Shown here: in pieces, positions 9,625-19,308 of the stretch
Position numbering within the stretch: the first letter of the stretch is position 1
How the letters are laid out: each line of letters opens with the position of its first letter
From: Paracoccaceae bacterium
GTDB lineage: Bacteria; Pseudomonadota; Alphaproteobacteria; Rhodobacterales; Rhodobacteraceae
Reading direction: 5' to 3'
NCBI GenBank assembly: GCA_007692585.1
Contig: REBU01000039.1
Location: 1-64,000 of the forward strand
DNA length: 64,000 nucleotides
Made by a program: the position numbers and the translations under genes
Notes under the pieces: generated by a model
Databases searched by the model: none
Told to the model about the DNA's origin: nothing
The model's input: the letters and a program-made list of their open reading frames with translations, nothing else

Positions 9625-11016
9625 TTAAGCCTTTGCCACAGCGTCGATAATCCGCGCCCATGACCGGATGCCACGGTGGAAGCTGTCCAGATCATACTTT
9701 TCATTTGGCGAGTGTATCTGGTCGTCCTGCTTGGCAAAGCCAATCAGCATCGAATCCATGCCCAGGATGGATTTGAAATAGCCCGCAATCGGGATCGACC
9801 CCCCGGCACCCACGAAAGCGGCGGGTTTGGGCCATTCCTGCGTGAGTGCCTGACGCGCGGCTTCAAAGGCCGGGTGGCTGGTTTCCATGACCGAAGCGGG
9901 CGAGGCGCCGTGCTCGATAAATTCCGCGCGGCAATCGTCTGGCAGGCGCGCGCGCACGAAATCGCGGAAGGTCGCGCGCAGCTTGTGGGGGTCTTGCCCT
10001 CCCACCAGCCGGAAGCTGACCTTGGCCGAAGCGCGGGCGGGCAGCACAGTCTTGAAGCCCGCGCCTGTATAGCCTGCGGTCATGCCATTGATCTCGCAGG
10101 TCGGGCGCGACCAGAGCATTTCCAGTGCCGAGCGACCGGCCTCGCCGGCGGGCTTGGCCAGCCCGACCGCCCCCAGAAACGCTTGCGGATCAAAGCCCAG
10201 CCCGTCCCATTGCGCGCGCAGGCTCTCGGGGAGTTCGGGCACATCGTCATAGAATCCGGGCAGGGTCACGCGGCCCTGATCATCGTGCAGATCGGCCAGA
10301 ATCCGCGCCAGCACGCGCGCGGGGTTCATGGCCGCGCCGCCGAACATGCCCGAATGCAGATCGCGCGCGGGGCCGTGGATGATCACTTCTTCGCCCAGAA
10401 GACCGCGCAGCATGGTGGTGATGGCCGGGGTCTCTGCGTCGAAGAGTGCGGTGTCGCAGATCAGCGCGATGTCGGCGCGCAGGGCGTCGCGATGCGCCTT
10501 CAGATACGGCACGAGCGACGGCGAGCCGCTCTCTTCCTCGCCTTCCAGACAGAAAGTCAGCTTGACAGGCAGCGCCCCATGCACTGCAATCCAGGCGCGG
10601 CAGGCTTCCACGAAGGTCATCAACTGACCCTTGTCGTCGGAGGCACCGCGCGCGCGAATGACCTTGCCTGCAGGCGTGTCCTCGATCTGCGGATCGAAAG
10701 GCGCGCTGTCCCACAACTCCAGCGGATCGACGGGCTGCACATCATAATGGCCATAAAACAGCAGATGCGTCCCGTCCGCGGCCCCTCCATGCGCGACCAC
10801 CATGGGGTGGCCCGGCGTCGCGTCCTTGCGGGCGTCGAAGCCCAGCGCCGACAACTCATGCACCAGCCAGTCGGCGGCCGCTTCCACATCGCTCGTATGG
10901 GCCGGATCGGTCGAGATCGAGGGGATTCGCAAAAGCGCGCTCAGCCTGTCCAGCGCCTGCGGTAAATCGCGGTCGATCTGGTCGAGAACGGGAGAAATCT
11001 GACAGCTCATTTTCAT
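9625..11016 (-). CDS. M20 family metallopeptidase (dipeptidase-like)
   Basis: A 463-residue zinc hydrolase of the M20/M25/M40 group. The metal and catalytic signatures are in order: YGHYDVQP (His and Asp ligands), GASDDKG (bridging Asp) and EGEEESGS (catalytic Glu and ligand). The inserted dimerisation domain is present in the middle. The whole length fits ArgE/DapE/CPG2-like dipeptidases. The start at 11016 (MKMSCQ) is chosen because the upstream open frame is low-complexity and overlaps another gene. It probably hydrolyses small peptides or amides in the cytosol; the substrate is unknown. Confidence 0.9.
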   Translation of the reverse strand: MKMSCQISPVLDQIDRDLPQALDRLSALLRIPSISTDPAHTSDVEAAADWLVHELSALGFDARKDATPGHPMVVAHGGAADGTHLLFYGHYDVQPVDPLELWDSAPFDPQIEDTPAGKVIRARGASDDKGQLMTFVEACRAWIAVHGALPVKLTFCLEGEEESGSPSLVPYLKAHRDALRADIALICDTALFDAETPAITTMLRGLLGEEVIIHGPARDLHSGMFGGAAMNPARVLARILADLHDDQGRVTLPGFYDDVPELPESLRAQWDGLGFDPQAFLGAVGLAKPAGEAGRSALEMLWSRPTCEINGMTAGYTGAGFKTVLPARASAKVSFRLVGGQDPHKLRATFRDFVRARLPDDCRAEFIEHGASPASVMETSHPAFEAARQALTQEWPKPAAFVGAGGSIPIAGYFKSILGMDSMLIGFAKQDDQIHSPNEKYDLDSFHRGIRSWARIIDAVAKA

Positions 11017-11128
11017 CTCTGGCTTGTGTGTTCTTGAGCGGAGCGTAGCAGAGCAGAGGGGGGTGTCCAGCCCTGACGCAGCGGCTATAGTCCGCAACAA
11101 CGCAAAGTGATTCTGACAAGAGAGACCG

Positions 11129-11539
11129 ATGAAACAGCAATGGATCAAAAGGGTTGCGGCGCTGGCCCTTGGGGGGGCGGCACTCGCGACCGCGGGTTTG
11201 GCGCAGACCGTCGAGGCGGAGCAATTCGAGCTGGATGGTGTCAGCGTTACGGTTTTCGCGCAGGATTTCCTGACCGAGGAAGAGGTGATGACCCTGCGTC
11301 TGGTCGGCCAGAACAGAGACGCGCTGGCGGTTTTCGTGACCGCAGGCGAGGGATTTGCTGCGTTGGCCGTGGCCCCGCAGGAAGGTTTCGTGCGCGGCGG
11401 GGTGCCGGTCGCGTCGGCCTCGGCATTGTCGGGGCTGCCTGATCTTGGTGCGGCTCGCGCAGCGGCGCTGGAGGCTTGCGATGCTGCGCGTGACAGCGCT
11501 GAGGCCTGCGCTGTCGTTCTGGAAATCGCACCGCGCTGA
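11129..11539 (+). CDS. small exported protein upstream of hemA
   Basis: A 136-residue protein with a clear signal peptide (Lys/Arg start, hydrophobic core, cleavage near GLAQT, about residue 25). The mature part is about 110 residues with two C-terminal cysteines (EACDAARDSAEAC). No catalytic motif is recognised. It lies 201 bp upstream of hemA in the same direction. Proteins in this position in relatives may carry heme-synthesis-like names by association only; nothing in the sequence resembles an aminotransferase. It is probably a periplasmic protein of unknown function. Confidence 0.75.
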   Translation: MKQQWIKRVAALALGGAALATAGLAQTVEAEQFELDGVSVTVFAQDFLTEEEVMTLRLVGQNRDALAVFVTAGEGFAALAVAPQEGFVRGGVPVASASALSGLPDLGAARAAALEACDAARDSAEACAVVLEIAPR

Positions 11540-11612
11540 GCCTGCAGCGACTGTAGCCCATGGCGCGACACAGGGTCGCGATGGTCATTCCGGGCGGGCA
11601 AAGCTTCTGGAA

Positions 11613-11626
11613 TTGATCTAAATCAT
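11613..11626. promoter_or_regulatory. FnrL/FNR-type box upstream of hemA
   Basis: TTGAT-CTAA-ATCAT matches the FNR/FnrL consensus TTGAT-N4-ATCAA at nine of ten defined positions. It lies 115 bp before the hemA start. In Rhodobacter, hemA is known to be controlled by FnrL, so this placement is expected for oxygen-dependent tetrapyrrole control. Confidence 0.75.
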
Positions 11627-11740
11627 TCTTTGCGATGGCGCAGGACGCTACCAATTGACGACATATCTTTCTTTGCATTTCGCGCGAAGGGAAGATAGAT
11701 AAATGCGAATATACCGAGCTGATACGCAAGGGAGAGGGTC

Positions 11741-12964
11741 TTGGACTATAATGGTGCACTCGATGCGGCGATAGGGCGACTTCATGAGGAAGGGCGATAT
11801 CGTACCTTCATCGATATCGAGCGTCGCCAAGGCCATTTCCCTCATGCGGTCTGGAGCACTCCGGAAGGCGCGCGCAAGGATATCGTGGTCTGGTGCGGAA
11901 ACGACTACCTCGGTATGGGCCAGCAGCCTGTCGTTCTGCAAGCCATGCATGAGGCGCTGGATGCCACCGGCGCAGGTTCGGGCGGGACACGCAACATTTC
12001 CGGCACCACTGTCTATCACAAACGCCTCGAGCAGTCGCTCGCCGACCTGCATCAGAAGGAAGCCGCGCTGGTTTTCACCTCGGCCTATATCGCCAATGAC
12101 GCGACGCTCTCGACGCTGCCGAAGTTGTTTCCTGGCCTGATCATTTATTCCGACGCGCTCAATCACGCCTCGATGATCGAAGGGGTGCGCCGCAACGGGG
12201 GGGCGAAGCGTGTTTTCCGGCATAATGACGTGGCGCATCTGCGCCAGCTTCTGGAAGCCGATGATCCCGCCGCGCCCAAGCTGATCGCCTTTGAGTCGAT
12301 CTATTCCATGGACGGCGATTTTGGCCCGATCGAGGCAATCTGCGATCTGGCAGAAGAATTCGGCGCGCTGACCTATATCGACGAAGTGCATGCAGTCGGG
12401 ATGTATGGCCCGCGCGGGGCCGGTGTGGCCGAGCGCGACGGGTTGATGCACCGGATCGACATCATCAATGGCACGCTGGCCAAGGCTTACGGTGTCCAGG
12501 GCGGCTATATCGCGGCGAGTGCCAAGATGTGTGACGCGGTGCGCTCCTATGCGCCGGGGTTCATTTTCTCGACCTCGCTGCCGCCAGCAGTGGTGGCCGG
12601 TGCCGAAGCCTCGGTCGAGTTCCTGAAAACCGCGCAGCACTTGCGCGACAAGCAACAGGAACACGCCCGGATCCTGAAGATGCGTCTGCGCGGTCTGGGC
12701 TTGCCGATCATCGACCATGGCAGCCATATCGTGCCGGTCCATGTGGGAGATCCAGTGCATTGCAAGGCGATTTCCGACATGCTTCTGTCGCGCTATGGCA
12801 TTTATGTGCAGCCGATCAATTTCCCCACGGTGCCGCGCGGGACCGAGCGGCTGCGCTTCACGCCCTCGCCAGTGCACAATCCGCGCATGATTGATGATCT
12901 GGTGCGCGCGATGGACGGGCTGTGGTCGCACTGTGCGCTAAATCGCGCCGAAATTTCTGCCTGA
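11741..12964 (+). CDS. hemA: 5-aminolevulinate synthase
   Basis: Condenses glycine and succinyl-CoA to 5-aminolevulinate with pyridoxal phosphate, the committed step of heme, bacteriochlorophyll and cobalamin synthesis by the C4 route. At 407 residues it matches Rhodobacter HemA in length and N-terminus (MDYN start). The PLP lysine lies in GTLAKAYG at residue 248, the position known for this enzyme family. Translation begins with TTG at 11741, supported by GGGAGAGG just upstream and by homologue N-termini. The FnrL-type box at 11613 suggests oxygen-responsive transcription. Confidence 0.96.
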   Translation: MDYNGALDAAIGRLHEEGRYRTFIDIERRQGHFPHAVWSTPEGARKDIVVWCGNDYLGMGQQPVVLQAMHEALDATGAGSGGTRNISGTTVYHKRLEQSLADLHQKEAALVFTSAYIANDATLSTLPKLFPGLIIYSDALNHASMIEGVRRNGGAKRVFRHNDVAHLRQLLEADDPAAPKLIAFESIYSMDGDFGPIEAICDLAEEFGALTYIDEVHAVGMYGPRGAGVAERDGLMHRIDIINGTLAKAYGVQGGYIAASAKMCDAVRSYAPGFIFSTSLPPAVVAGAEASVEFLKTAQHLRDKQQEHARILKMRLRGLGLPIIDHGSHIVPVHVGDPVHCKAISDMLLSRYGIYVQPINFPTVPRGTERLRFTPSPVHNPRMIDDLVRAMDGLWSHCALNRAEISA

Positions 12965-13085
12965 CCCGCGATATCGCTTCAAATCGCAGTGAGTTTCGCT
13001 ATAGTGTGATTATAGGCAGTGCAAAGAACGCTGCTGCAAAAACCTCATGCGGTATGGAAGTTTTTAAAGGCGGTAAGGGCGGGCA

Positions 13086-14312
13086 ATGAAATGGTTTGGC
13101 GGAAAGCCGAAGTCGAGTGACAGTCGGGTAAATACTGACCGCGCGCTCGGTTTTGATGATTTCGAGGTCAAGCTCGGCGATCTGATGCGGGGTGAACGCG
13201 CAACGCTTGGCAAGTCGTTGCTGGATGTGCAGCGAGAACTGCACATCAGGGCAACCTACATTGCGGCAATCGAATCAGGTGATCTGTCGGCGTTCGAGGC
13301 CGCGAGTTTCGTCGCGGGCTATGTGCGGTCCTATGCGCGCTATCTGGGCATGGACCCGGATTGGTCCTACTCGAAATTCTGTCTGGAAACTGGCTTCGCG
13401 ATCACCACCGAGCTGCAGCGCAGTTCCGGTACGACGACCATGCGCGATGTCGCCGTCAACCGTGAATTCTCGCAAGGCATGTTGTCACGCACCAAGCTGG
13501 CCTCGGACCCGGACCCGTTCTGGTCGCGGCTTGATCCTGTTGCCATCGGCTCTGTTGCGGTCATGTTGTTCCTGATCGTGGGCGTCAGTGTTGGTGGCTG
13601 GACCGTGATGCGTGAAATCCAGCGCGTTAATCTTGCGCCGCCGGATCAGCCCCCCGAAATCATGGCCGATCTTGATCCGGTTCTCTCGGGGGCTGCAACG
13701 CGCCCGACTGTGATGGATGAGCCGAGCTTGCGGCTTGCTCAGGACGGGCTGATCGAAGGGCCTTCTTCTTCCGGTGCCCAGGGACTGGTGCGCACGCACC
13801 GCCCGGATGCACTGGAAACCCCGGTCTTCACCTCGCGCGATGGCCCGATTGTGGCAATCAATCCCCGCAATGAGGTGGCGGCAGGCACAGACAACACCAT
13901 GCGTGCGGCCATTGATGCGGCCCTGTCGCAGGCCGAAGAGCCCTTCCCCATGCCCGGAACTGTCCGCGTGACCGAAAACGGTCCGCCCAAGGTGGAAATC
14001 CTGGCTGTGCGCCCAAGCTGGATCCGGGTGCGTGATGCAAATGGCACCGTGCTTTTTGAGAAAGTGCTCGATGCGGGCGAACGCTATGTTGTGCCGCAAT
14101 CGGACGCTCCTGCGACATTGCGAGCGGGCAATTCCGGCTCTGTCTACATGCTTGTCGATGGTCAGCCCTTCGGCCCCTCCGCTCCCGGCGCGCAGGTCGT
14201 TGATCAGATTGCGCTCTCGCCAGAAGCTGTAACCGAGCGGTTCTCGCTTGCAGACCTCTCGGGCGACAGTGCGCTGCGTGATTTCGTGAATGTGGCACAG
14301 GTCGAGAACTGA
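13086..14312 (+). CDS. rodZ: RodZ-like cytoskeletal/helix-turn-helix membrane protein
   Basis: A 408-residue single-pass protein. An N-terminal HTH_25 domain (about residues 28-100, with VQRELHIRATYIAAIE) is followed by one transmembrane helix at about 152-175. A periplasmic Pro-rich linker leads to a C-terminal DUF4115 beta domain (about 295-370, ILAVRPSWIRVRD). This is the RodZ layout; RodZ links MreB to the cell-wall elongation machinery. A hairpin terminator follows and ispG comes next, an association common in bacteria. Confidence 0.88.
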   Translation: MKWFGGKPKSSDSRVNTDRALGFDDFEVKLGDLMRGERATLGKSLLDVQRELHIRATYIAAIESGDLSAFEAASFVAGYVRSYARYLGMDPDWSYSKFCLETGFAITTELQRSSGTTTMRDVAVNREFSQGMLSRTKLASDPDPFWSRLDPVAIGSVAVMLFLIVGVSVGGWTVMREIQRVNLAPPDQPPEIMADLDPVLSGAATRPTVMDEPSLRLAQDGLIEGPSSSGAQGLVRTHRPDALETPVFTSRDGPIVAINPRNEVAAGTDNTMRAAIDAALSQAEEPFPMPGTVRVTENGPPKVEILAVRPSWIRVRDANGTVLFEKVLDAGERYVVPQSDAPATLRAGNSGSVYMLVDGQPFGPSAPGAQVVDQIALSPEAVTERFSLADLSGDSALRDFVNVAQVEN

Positions 14313-14399
14313 AACGCGTTTCACGTTACAGTGACGTGCCGAGATTTTTCTCTGCCCCACAGTGAAGCCCTGTTATGGTCTGACTGTAGTCTCTCTTAC

Positions 14400-14430
14400 G
14401 GCCCGTTGCGAAAGCGCGGGCCTTTTCTTT
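14400..14430 (+). terminator. terminator between rodZ and ispG
   Basis: Stem GGCCCG (14400-14405) / CGGGCC (14417-14422) with an inner GC-GAAA-GC mini-hairpin, followed by TTTTCTTTT. It is a classical intrinsic terminator 88 bases past the rodZ stop. Confidence 0.85.
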
Positions 14431-14511
14431 TGCGCGACCTTGTCCTGTGCATTGCTGCGCGGCGTTGATTGGCGTAAACTGCGCATAACAGTCTGAATGA
14501 AAGCCTGAGCA

Positions 14512-15645
14512 ATGGACCACAATCACATTCGCCCCTGGCGCAATATTGCAAGGCGGAAATCACGGCAGATCATGGTCGGTTCGGTGCCCGTCGGCGGCGA
14601 CGCGCCGATTACGGTGCAGACCATGACCAATACGGATTCCAGTGATGCTGCGGCAACCATCAAGCAGGTGATCGCCTGCGCCGAGGCCGGGGCCGATATC
14701 GTGCGCGTCTCGGTGCCTGATCAGGATGCCAGCCGTGCGCTGCGCGAGGTCGTGCGCGAAAGCCCGGTGCCGATCGTGGCCGACATCCATTTCCACTACA
14801 AACGCGGGATCGAGGCCGCTGAGGCCGGGGCCGCCTGTCTGCGTATCAATCCCGGCAATATCGGGGATGCTGGCCGCGTGCGCGAGGTGATCAAGGCCGC
14901 GCGAGATCACGGCTGCTCCATTCGCATCGGGGTGAATGCTGGATCGCTTGAGCGTCACCTTCTGGAAAAATACGGCGAACCCTGCCCGGATGCGATGATC
15001 GAATCTGGCCTCGACCATATCCGCATCCTGCAGGATAACGACTTCCATGAGTTCAAGATCTCGGTCAAGGCCTCGGACGTCTTTCTTGCCTCCGCTGCCT
15101 ATATGGGGCTGGCTGAGGCGACCGACGCACCGATCCATCTTGGCATCACGGAAGCGGGTGGGCTCACCTCTGGCACTGTGAAATCCGCGATTGGCCTCGG
15201 CAATCTCCTGTGGATGGGCATTGGCGATACGATCCGCGTCTCGCTCTCCGCGGATCCGGTTGAGGAAGTGAAGGTTGGCTATGAAATCCTCAAGGCCCTG
15301 GGCCTGCGCCATCGCGGCGTGAATATCATCTCCTGCCCCTCTTGCGCGCGGCAGGGCTTTGACGTGATCAAGACCGTGACCGCGCTCGAAGACCGGCTTT
15401 CCCATATCAAGACTCCGATGAGCCTGTCGATCATCGGCTGCGTGGTCAACGGACCGGGCGAGGCGTTGATGACCGATATCGGCTTTACCGGCGGCGGCAA
15501 TGGTTCAGGCATGGTTTATCTAGCGGGCAAACAGAGCCACAAGCTCAGCAACGAGCAGATGATCGATCACATTGTCGAACAGGTCGAACGCCGCGCGGCC
15601 GAGATCGACGCCGCCGCTGTGTCTACGCCCGCCGCTGCCGAATAA
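14512..15645 (+). CDS. ispG: 4-hydroxy-3-methylbut-2-en-1-yl diphosphate synthase (IspG/GcpE)
   Basis: A [4Fe-4S] enzyme of the MEP isoprenoid pathway that converts MEcPP to HMBPP. At 377 residues it is the compact bacterial form. The N-terminal TIM-barrel part contains [18 protein letters not shown]. The C-terminal cluster cysteines are C275 and C278 (SCPSCARQG) and C310 ([10 protein letters not shown]), with the catalytic Glu in the last motif. It follows rodZ after a terminator, so it probably has its own promoter within 14431-14511. Confidence 0.97.
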   Translation: MDHNHIRPWRNIARRKSRQIMVGSVPVGGDAPITVQTMTNTDSSDAAATIKQVIACAEAGADIVRVSVPDQDASRALREVVRESPVPIVADIHFHYKRGIEAAEAGAACLRINPGNIGDAGRVREVIKAARDHGCSIRIGVNAGSLERHLLEKYGEPCPDAMIESGLDHIRILQDNDFHEFKISVKASDVFLASAAYMGLAEATDAPIHLGITEAGGLTSGTVKSAIGLGNLLWMGIGDTIRVSLSADPVEEVKVGYEILKALGLRHRGVNIISCPSCARQGFDVIKTVTALEDRLSHIKTPMSLSIIGCVVNGPGEALMTDIGFTGGGNGSGMVYLAGKQSHKLSNEQMIDHIVEQVERRAAEIDAAAVSTPAAAE

Positions 15646-15680
15646 CTGCCGCTGCTGCTTTCATCCTTGTCCCAATATCC

Positions 15681-15719
15681 CGGGGGGCGCGAGTGCAGCG
15701 AGCGGGGGGCAGCGCCCCC
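15681..15719. repeat. GC-rich palindromic element between convergent ispG and putA
   Basis: This stretch contains two G-runs with a final perfect hairpin GGGGGC-AGC-GCCCCC (15705-15719), lying between the 3' ends of ispG and putA. It can serve as a terminator for both. Its layout resembles dispersed GC palindromes that recur between genes in this bacterial group; only one copy was noticed here. Confidence 0.5.
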
Positions 15720-15732
15720 ACTTTGCCTTGCG

Positions 15733-18700
15733 TTACTCGCCCATCGCCGCCAGAAGCTGCGCATTGCCCCCGGATGCGGTCGTGTCGACGCAAAGATGAC
15801 GCTCCAGCGTCACATGTGCCGCATCGGGCATATCCGCGATCAGGGGCAGGATCGGTCCTTTCCGCGCGGCAAGGGCTGCCGTGATTGTGCGCGCCTGATC
15901 TGCCGCGCCCCAGAACACCACGCCCGCGAAGCCTTCCAGCGTATCGAGCCCCTCTGGAATCCCGTCCAGCACCACGGCGCGCCCGCCAAGCGCCTCGACC
16001 GCGCGGCGCTGCGCCAGTGCCAGTTCGCGCCCTGGCCCCAGGCAGAGGAGCGGCGCGCGCGTCAGGCTGCGCAGCCGGTTGGTCTCGCCCGTAGGCCCGG
16101 GCATGTCGCGCACCTCCTGCACAATTTCGGGATGCGCGGTTTTCAGCACAGCGCGCGCGGCCTCGGAAGGCAGGTCTGCTGCGGGTGTTTCGTCTGTCGG
16201 TGCCACCTGCGCAGTGAAACGCGTCAGGTAATGTGGCCCGCCAGCTTTCGGGCCTGTCCCTGACAGGCCTTCACCGCCAAAGGGCTGGCTGCCGACAATC
16301 GCGCCGATCTGGTTGCGATTGACATAGACATTGCCTGCATGCACGCGCTCAACCACATGCTGCACGCGCGTATCGATGCGCGTATGCAGCCCGAAAGTCA
16401 GCCCGTAGCCGGTGGCATTCACCCGGTCGATCACGCGGTCCAGCTCACCCGCCCTGAAGGTTGCAAGATGCAGCACTGGACCAAAAATCTCGCGCTCCAA
16501 CTCCTCGATCCCGCGCACGGAAATCACCACCGGGGCCACAAAATGCCCGCCTTCCGGCGCGCGCAACTCATGGAGCACGCGGCCCTCGTGGCGCGCTGCG
16601 TCCACATAGGCGCGGATTTGCGCCTGGGCTTCCGGGTCGATCACCGGGCCGAGATCACTCGCATAGTCCCAAGGGTTACCGATGCGCAGCTCATCCATCG
16701 CGCCAAAAAGCATCGCCTTGAAATCCTCCGCGATGTCTTCCTGCACATAGAGGCAGCGCAGCGCCGAGCAGCGTTGCCCGGCGGACTGGAAGCTCGAGGC
16801 CAGCACATCGCGCACCGCCTGTTCGGGCAGCGCCGTGCTGTCCACGATCATCGCATTCAGCCCGCCGGTCTCCGCGATCAGCGGCGCGCCGGGGGCCATG
16901 TGCTGTGCCATCGCGCGCCGAATCGCCAGCGCGGTCTCGGTCGAGCCGGTGAAGGCCACCCCCGCCACCCGCGCGTCCGAGGTCAGCGCCGCGCCGACGC
17001 TCGCCCCGTCGCCGGGCAGAAGTTGCAGCACATCGCGCGGCACGCCAGCTTCATGCAAAAGCTTCGTGGCCAGATGTGCGATCAGCGGCGTCTGTTCGGC
17101 GGGTTTGGCCAGCACCGCGTTGCCTGCCGCAAGCGCGCCGGCGATCTGGCCTGTGAAGATCGCGAGCGGGAAGTTCCATGGGCTGATGCAGGTGAAAACC
17201 CCGCGCGCGGGCGCGGTGAGTTTGCCCGCCTCAAGCGCGTAGAAGCGCAGGAAATCGACAGCTTCGCGCAATTCGCCGACCGCATCGAGCGGCGTCTTGC
17301 CCGCTTCGCGCGAGAGACAGGCGAAAATTTCGCCGAAATGCGCTTCATAGAGATCGGCGGCGCGCTCCAAGGCGCGCCGGCGCAAGCTGACATCGGCGCT
17401 CCAGGGTTTCGCGGCTGCGAGCGCGATCTCAACATCTTCAGCGCTTGCAGGCGTCACCTCTCCGACCGTGTCGGAAAAGGCGGCGGGGTTCAGGGCTGTA
17501 TAGGTCGTGCCCCCGGCCACCTTGCCCGCGATCAGCGGCGCGCAGGAAAACTGCGTCTCGCGATAGGGCAGGCGCGCAGCTTCGATCCCGTCGAGATCGT
17601 GCTGCGAGGTCAGATCCCAGCCGCGCGCATTGCGCCGTGTCGCGCCAAAGAGCGCAGGGCCTGCGGCAATCTTCGGGTTGGCCCCGTCGGGCAGTGCGTC
17701 AAGCGCGGCAAAGGGGCAGGCCGCGACCTCGGCAGCGGGGACGTCCTCATCGACGATCTGGTTGACGAAGCTGGAATTCGCGCCGTTTTCCAGCAGGCGG
17801 CGCACCAGATAGGCCAGCAGATCCTTATGTGCCCCGACCGGCGCATAGATGCGGCAGCGTGTGCCATGGCCCTTCAGGACCAGATCATGCAGCGCCTCGC
17901 CCATGCCGTGCAGGCGCTGGAATTCATAATCGAGCGCGCTGATCCCCATTTCTTCGGCCATATGCAGCACGGCGGCGACCGTATGCGCATTATGGGTCGC
18001 AAATTGTGGATAGAGCCGCGCGTGATAGCCCAGCAGTTTGCGCGCGCAGGCGATGTAATTCACGTCCGTTGCGACTTTCTGCGTCAGGACCGGAAACCCG
18101 TCGAGACCCAGAACCTGCGCGCGTTTGATCTCGGTATCCCAATAGGCGCCCTTGACCAGCCGGATCATCAGCTTGCGGTCAAGCGCCTCGGCGCGGGCGT
18201 GCAGATGGTCGATCACATCGCCTGAGCGCGGCCCGTAAGCCTGAACGACGACGCCGAACCCGTCCCAGCCTTCCAGCGCGTTGTCGGCGAGCACGGCGTC
18301 GATCACCTCCAAGGACAGCGCCAGACGGTCGGCTTCCTCCGCGTCGATATTGAAGCCCAGCCCGAGAGCGGCGGCCAATCGTGCCAGTTCGCGCAGGCGC
18401 GGCACCAATTCGCGCATCACGCGGTCGCGCTGCGCCAGTTCATAGCGCGGATGCAGCGCCGAGAGCTTGACCGAGATGCCCGGATTGGTGCGGATGTCAT
18501 TGCCGCTGGAACGCGCGCCGATGGCGCGGATCGCTTTCGCGTAGGCGGTCTGGTAGCGCTTGGCGTCGGCCATCGTGCGCGCGGCCTCACCCAGCATGTC
18601 GTAGCTGTAGGAATAGCCCTTGGCTTCCATACCCTTGGCGCGGGTCATCGCGCTGTCGATGGTTTCCCCTAGCACGAATTGACGCCCCATTTCCTTCATC

Positions 18701-19191
18701 GCGCGCGCGACGGCCCTGCGGATCACCGGCTCGCCCAGGCGCTTGACCGCGCCGCGCAAGGTTGCGGCCGTGCTGCGTGCCCGATCATCAAGCACGCGCC
18801 CTGTCAGCATCAGTGCCCAGGTCGAAGCATTCACGAGGCTTGAGGAGGATCTGCCCAGATGTTTGCCCCAATCCGATGGCGCGATCTTGTCCTCGATCAG
18901 ATCATCGATGGTTTCTGCGTCCGGCACGCGCAGCAGCGCTTCGGCCAGACACATCAGCGCGATGCCTTCATCGGTCGACAGGCCATATTCGGCCAGAAAG
19001 ACCTCCATCAATCCCGGTGAATCGCTCTGGCGGATGTCGGTGACGAACTTGGCGGCACGGCGTGCGATCGCATCGCGTGCTGCCGCGTCCAGCGCGGCCA
19101 CAGACCGCGCTTGGCTCATCATGGCGGCCTCGTCGCGCAGAATGTCATGGCTGATGGCGCGTGGCAGGGTCTTGGGGGCAGATTGGGGCAT
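15733..19191 (-). CDS. putA: bifunctional proline dehydrogenase / L-glutamate-gamma-semialdehyde dehydrogenase
   Basis: Oxidises proline to glutamate in two steps: an FAD-dependent proline dehydrogenase domain (about residues 150-470) and an NAD-dependent P5C dehydrogenase domain (about 540-1000), plus a C-terminal extension. The ALDH glutamate motif (AETGGLNAM) and catalytic cysteine motif (SAGQRCSAL) are present. There is no N-terminal ribbon-helix-helix domain, so it does not regulate its own gene as in enterics; the divergent Lrp-type gene is the likely regulator. The ATG at 19191 follows GGAAGG and is preferred to an upstream ATG at 19224. Length is 1152 residues. Confidence 0.95.
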   Translation of the reverse strand: MPQSAPKTLPRAISHDILRDEAAMMSQARSVAALDAAARDAIARRAAKFVTDIRQSDSPGLMEVFLAEYGLSTDEGIALMCLAEALLRVPDAETIDDLIEDKIAPSDWGKHLGRSSSSLVNASTWALMLTGRVLDDRARSTAATLRGAVKRLGEPVIRRAVARAMKEMGRQFVLGETIDSAMTRAKGMEAKGYSYSYDMLGEAARTMADAKRYQTAYAKAIRAIGARSSGNDIRTNPGISVKLSALHPRYELAQRDRVMRELVPRLRELARLAAALGLGFNIDAEEADRLALSLEVIDAVLADNALEGWDGFGVVVQAYGPRSGDVIDHLHARAEALDRKLMIRLVKGAYWDTEIKRAQVLGLDGFPVLTQKVATDVNYIACARKLLGYHARLYPQFATHNAHTVAAVLHMAEEMGISALDYEFQRLHGMGEALHDLVLKGHGTRCRIYAPVGAHKDLLAYLVRRLLENGANSSFVNQIVDEDVPAAEVAACPFAALDALPDGANPKIAAGPALFGATRRNARGWDLTSQHDLDGIEAARLPYRETQFSCAPLIAGKVAGGTTYTALNPAAFSDTVGEVTPASAEDVEIALAAAKPWSADVSLRRRALERAADLYEAHFGEIFACLSREAGKTPLDAVGELREAVDFLRFYALEAGKLTAPARGVFTCISPWNFPLAIFTGQIAGALAAGNAVLAKPAEQTPLIAHLATKLLHEAGVPRDVLQLLPGDGASVGAALTSDARVAGVAFTGSTETALAIRRAMAQHMAPGAPLIAETGGLNAMIVDSTALPEQAVRDVLASSFQSAGQRCSALRCLYVQEDIAEDFKAMLFGAMDELRIGNPWDYASDLGPVIDPEAQAQIRAYVDAARHEGRVLHELRAPEGGHFVAPVVISVRGIEELEREIFGPVLHLATFRAGELDRVIDRVNATGYGLTFGLHTRIDTRVQHVVERVHAGNVYVNRNQIGAIVGSQPFGGEGLSGTGPKAGGPHYLTRFTAQVAPTDETPAADLPSEAARAVLKTAHPEIVQEVRDMPGPTGETNRLRSLTRAPLLCLGPGRELALAQRRAVEALGGRAVVLDGIPEGLDTLEGFAGVVFWGAADQARTITAALAARKGPILPLIADMPDAAHVTLERHLCVDTTASGGNAQLLAAMGE

Positions 19192-19250
19192 GAGTAAGAC
19201 CTTCCGACAGGATGTTTGTCCCATAATGGCACAGTATTTGGTTGAATTTC

Positions 19251-19265
19251 ATCTTATTTTAAGAT
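19251..19265. promoter_or_regulatory. candidate PutR/Lrp operator
   Basis: ATCTTATTTTAAGAT is a perfect 15-bp palindrome with 6-bp arms in an AT-rich patch, between divergent putA and the Lrp-type regulator gene. It lies 59 bp from the putA start and 43 bp from the regulator start. Length and AT-rich centre fit Lrp-family operators. Confidence 0.55.
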
Positions 19266-19308
19266 TATGGCGGATAGATGAACTGATTTTTATGTCACTG
19301 GAAGTGAA

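Noticed and set aside
11017-11601. N-terminal extension of the M20 peptidase frame to 11601
   Set aside because: The extra 195 residues are low-complexity, overlap the exported-protein gene on the other strand, and the peptidase is full length from 11016.
11741-12964. Photosynthesis gene cluster near hemA
   Set aside because: No bch, crt, puf or puh genes are visible; hemA alone does not show that the organism is phototrophic.
16339-18225. 628-residue frame antisense to putA
   Set aside because: It lies fully within the well-supported putA gene and shows no domain pattern or ribosome-binding site.
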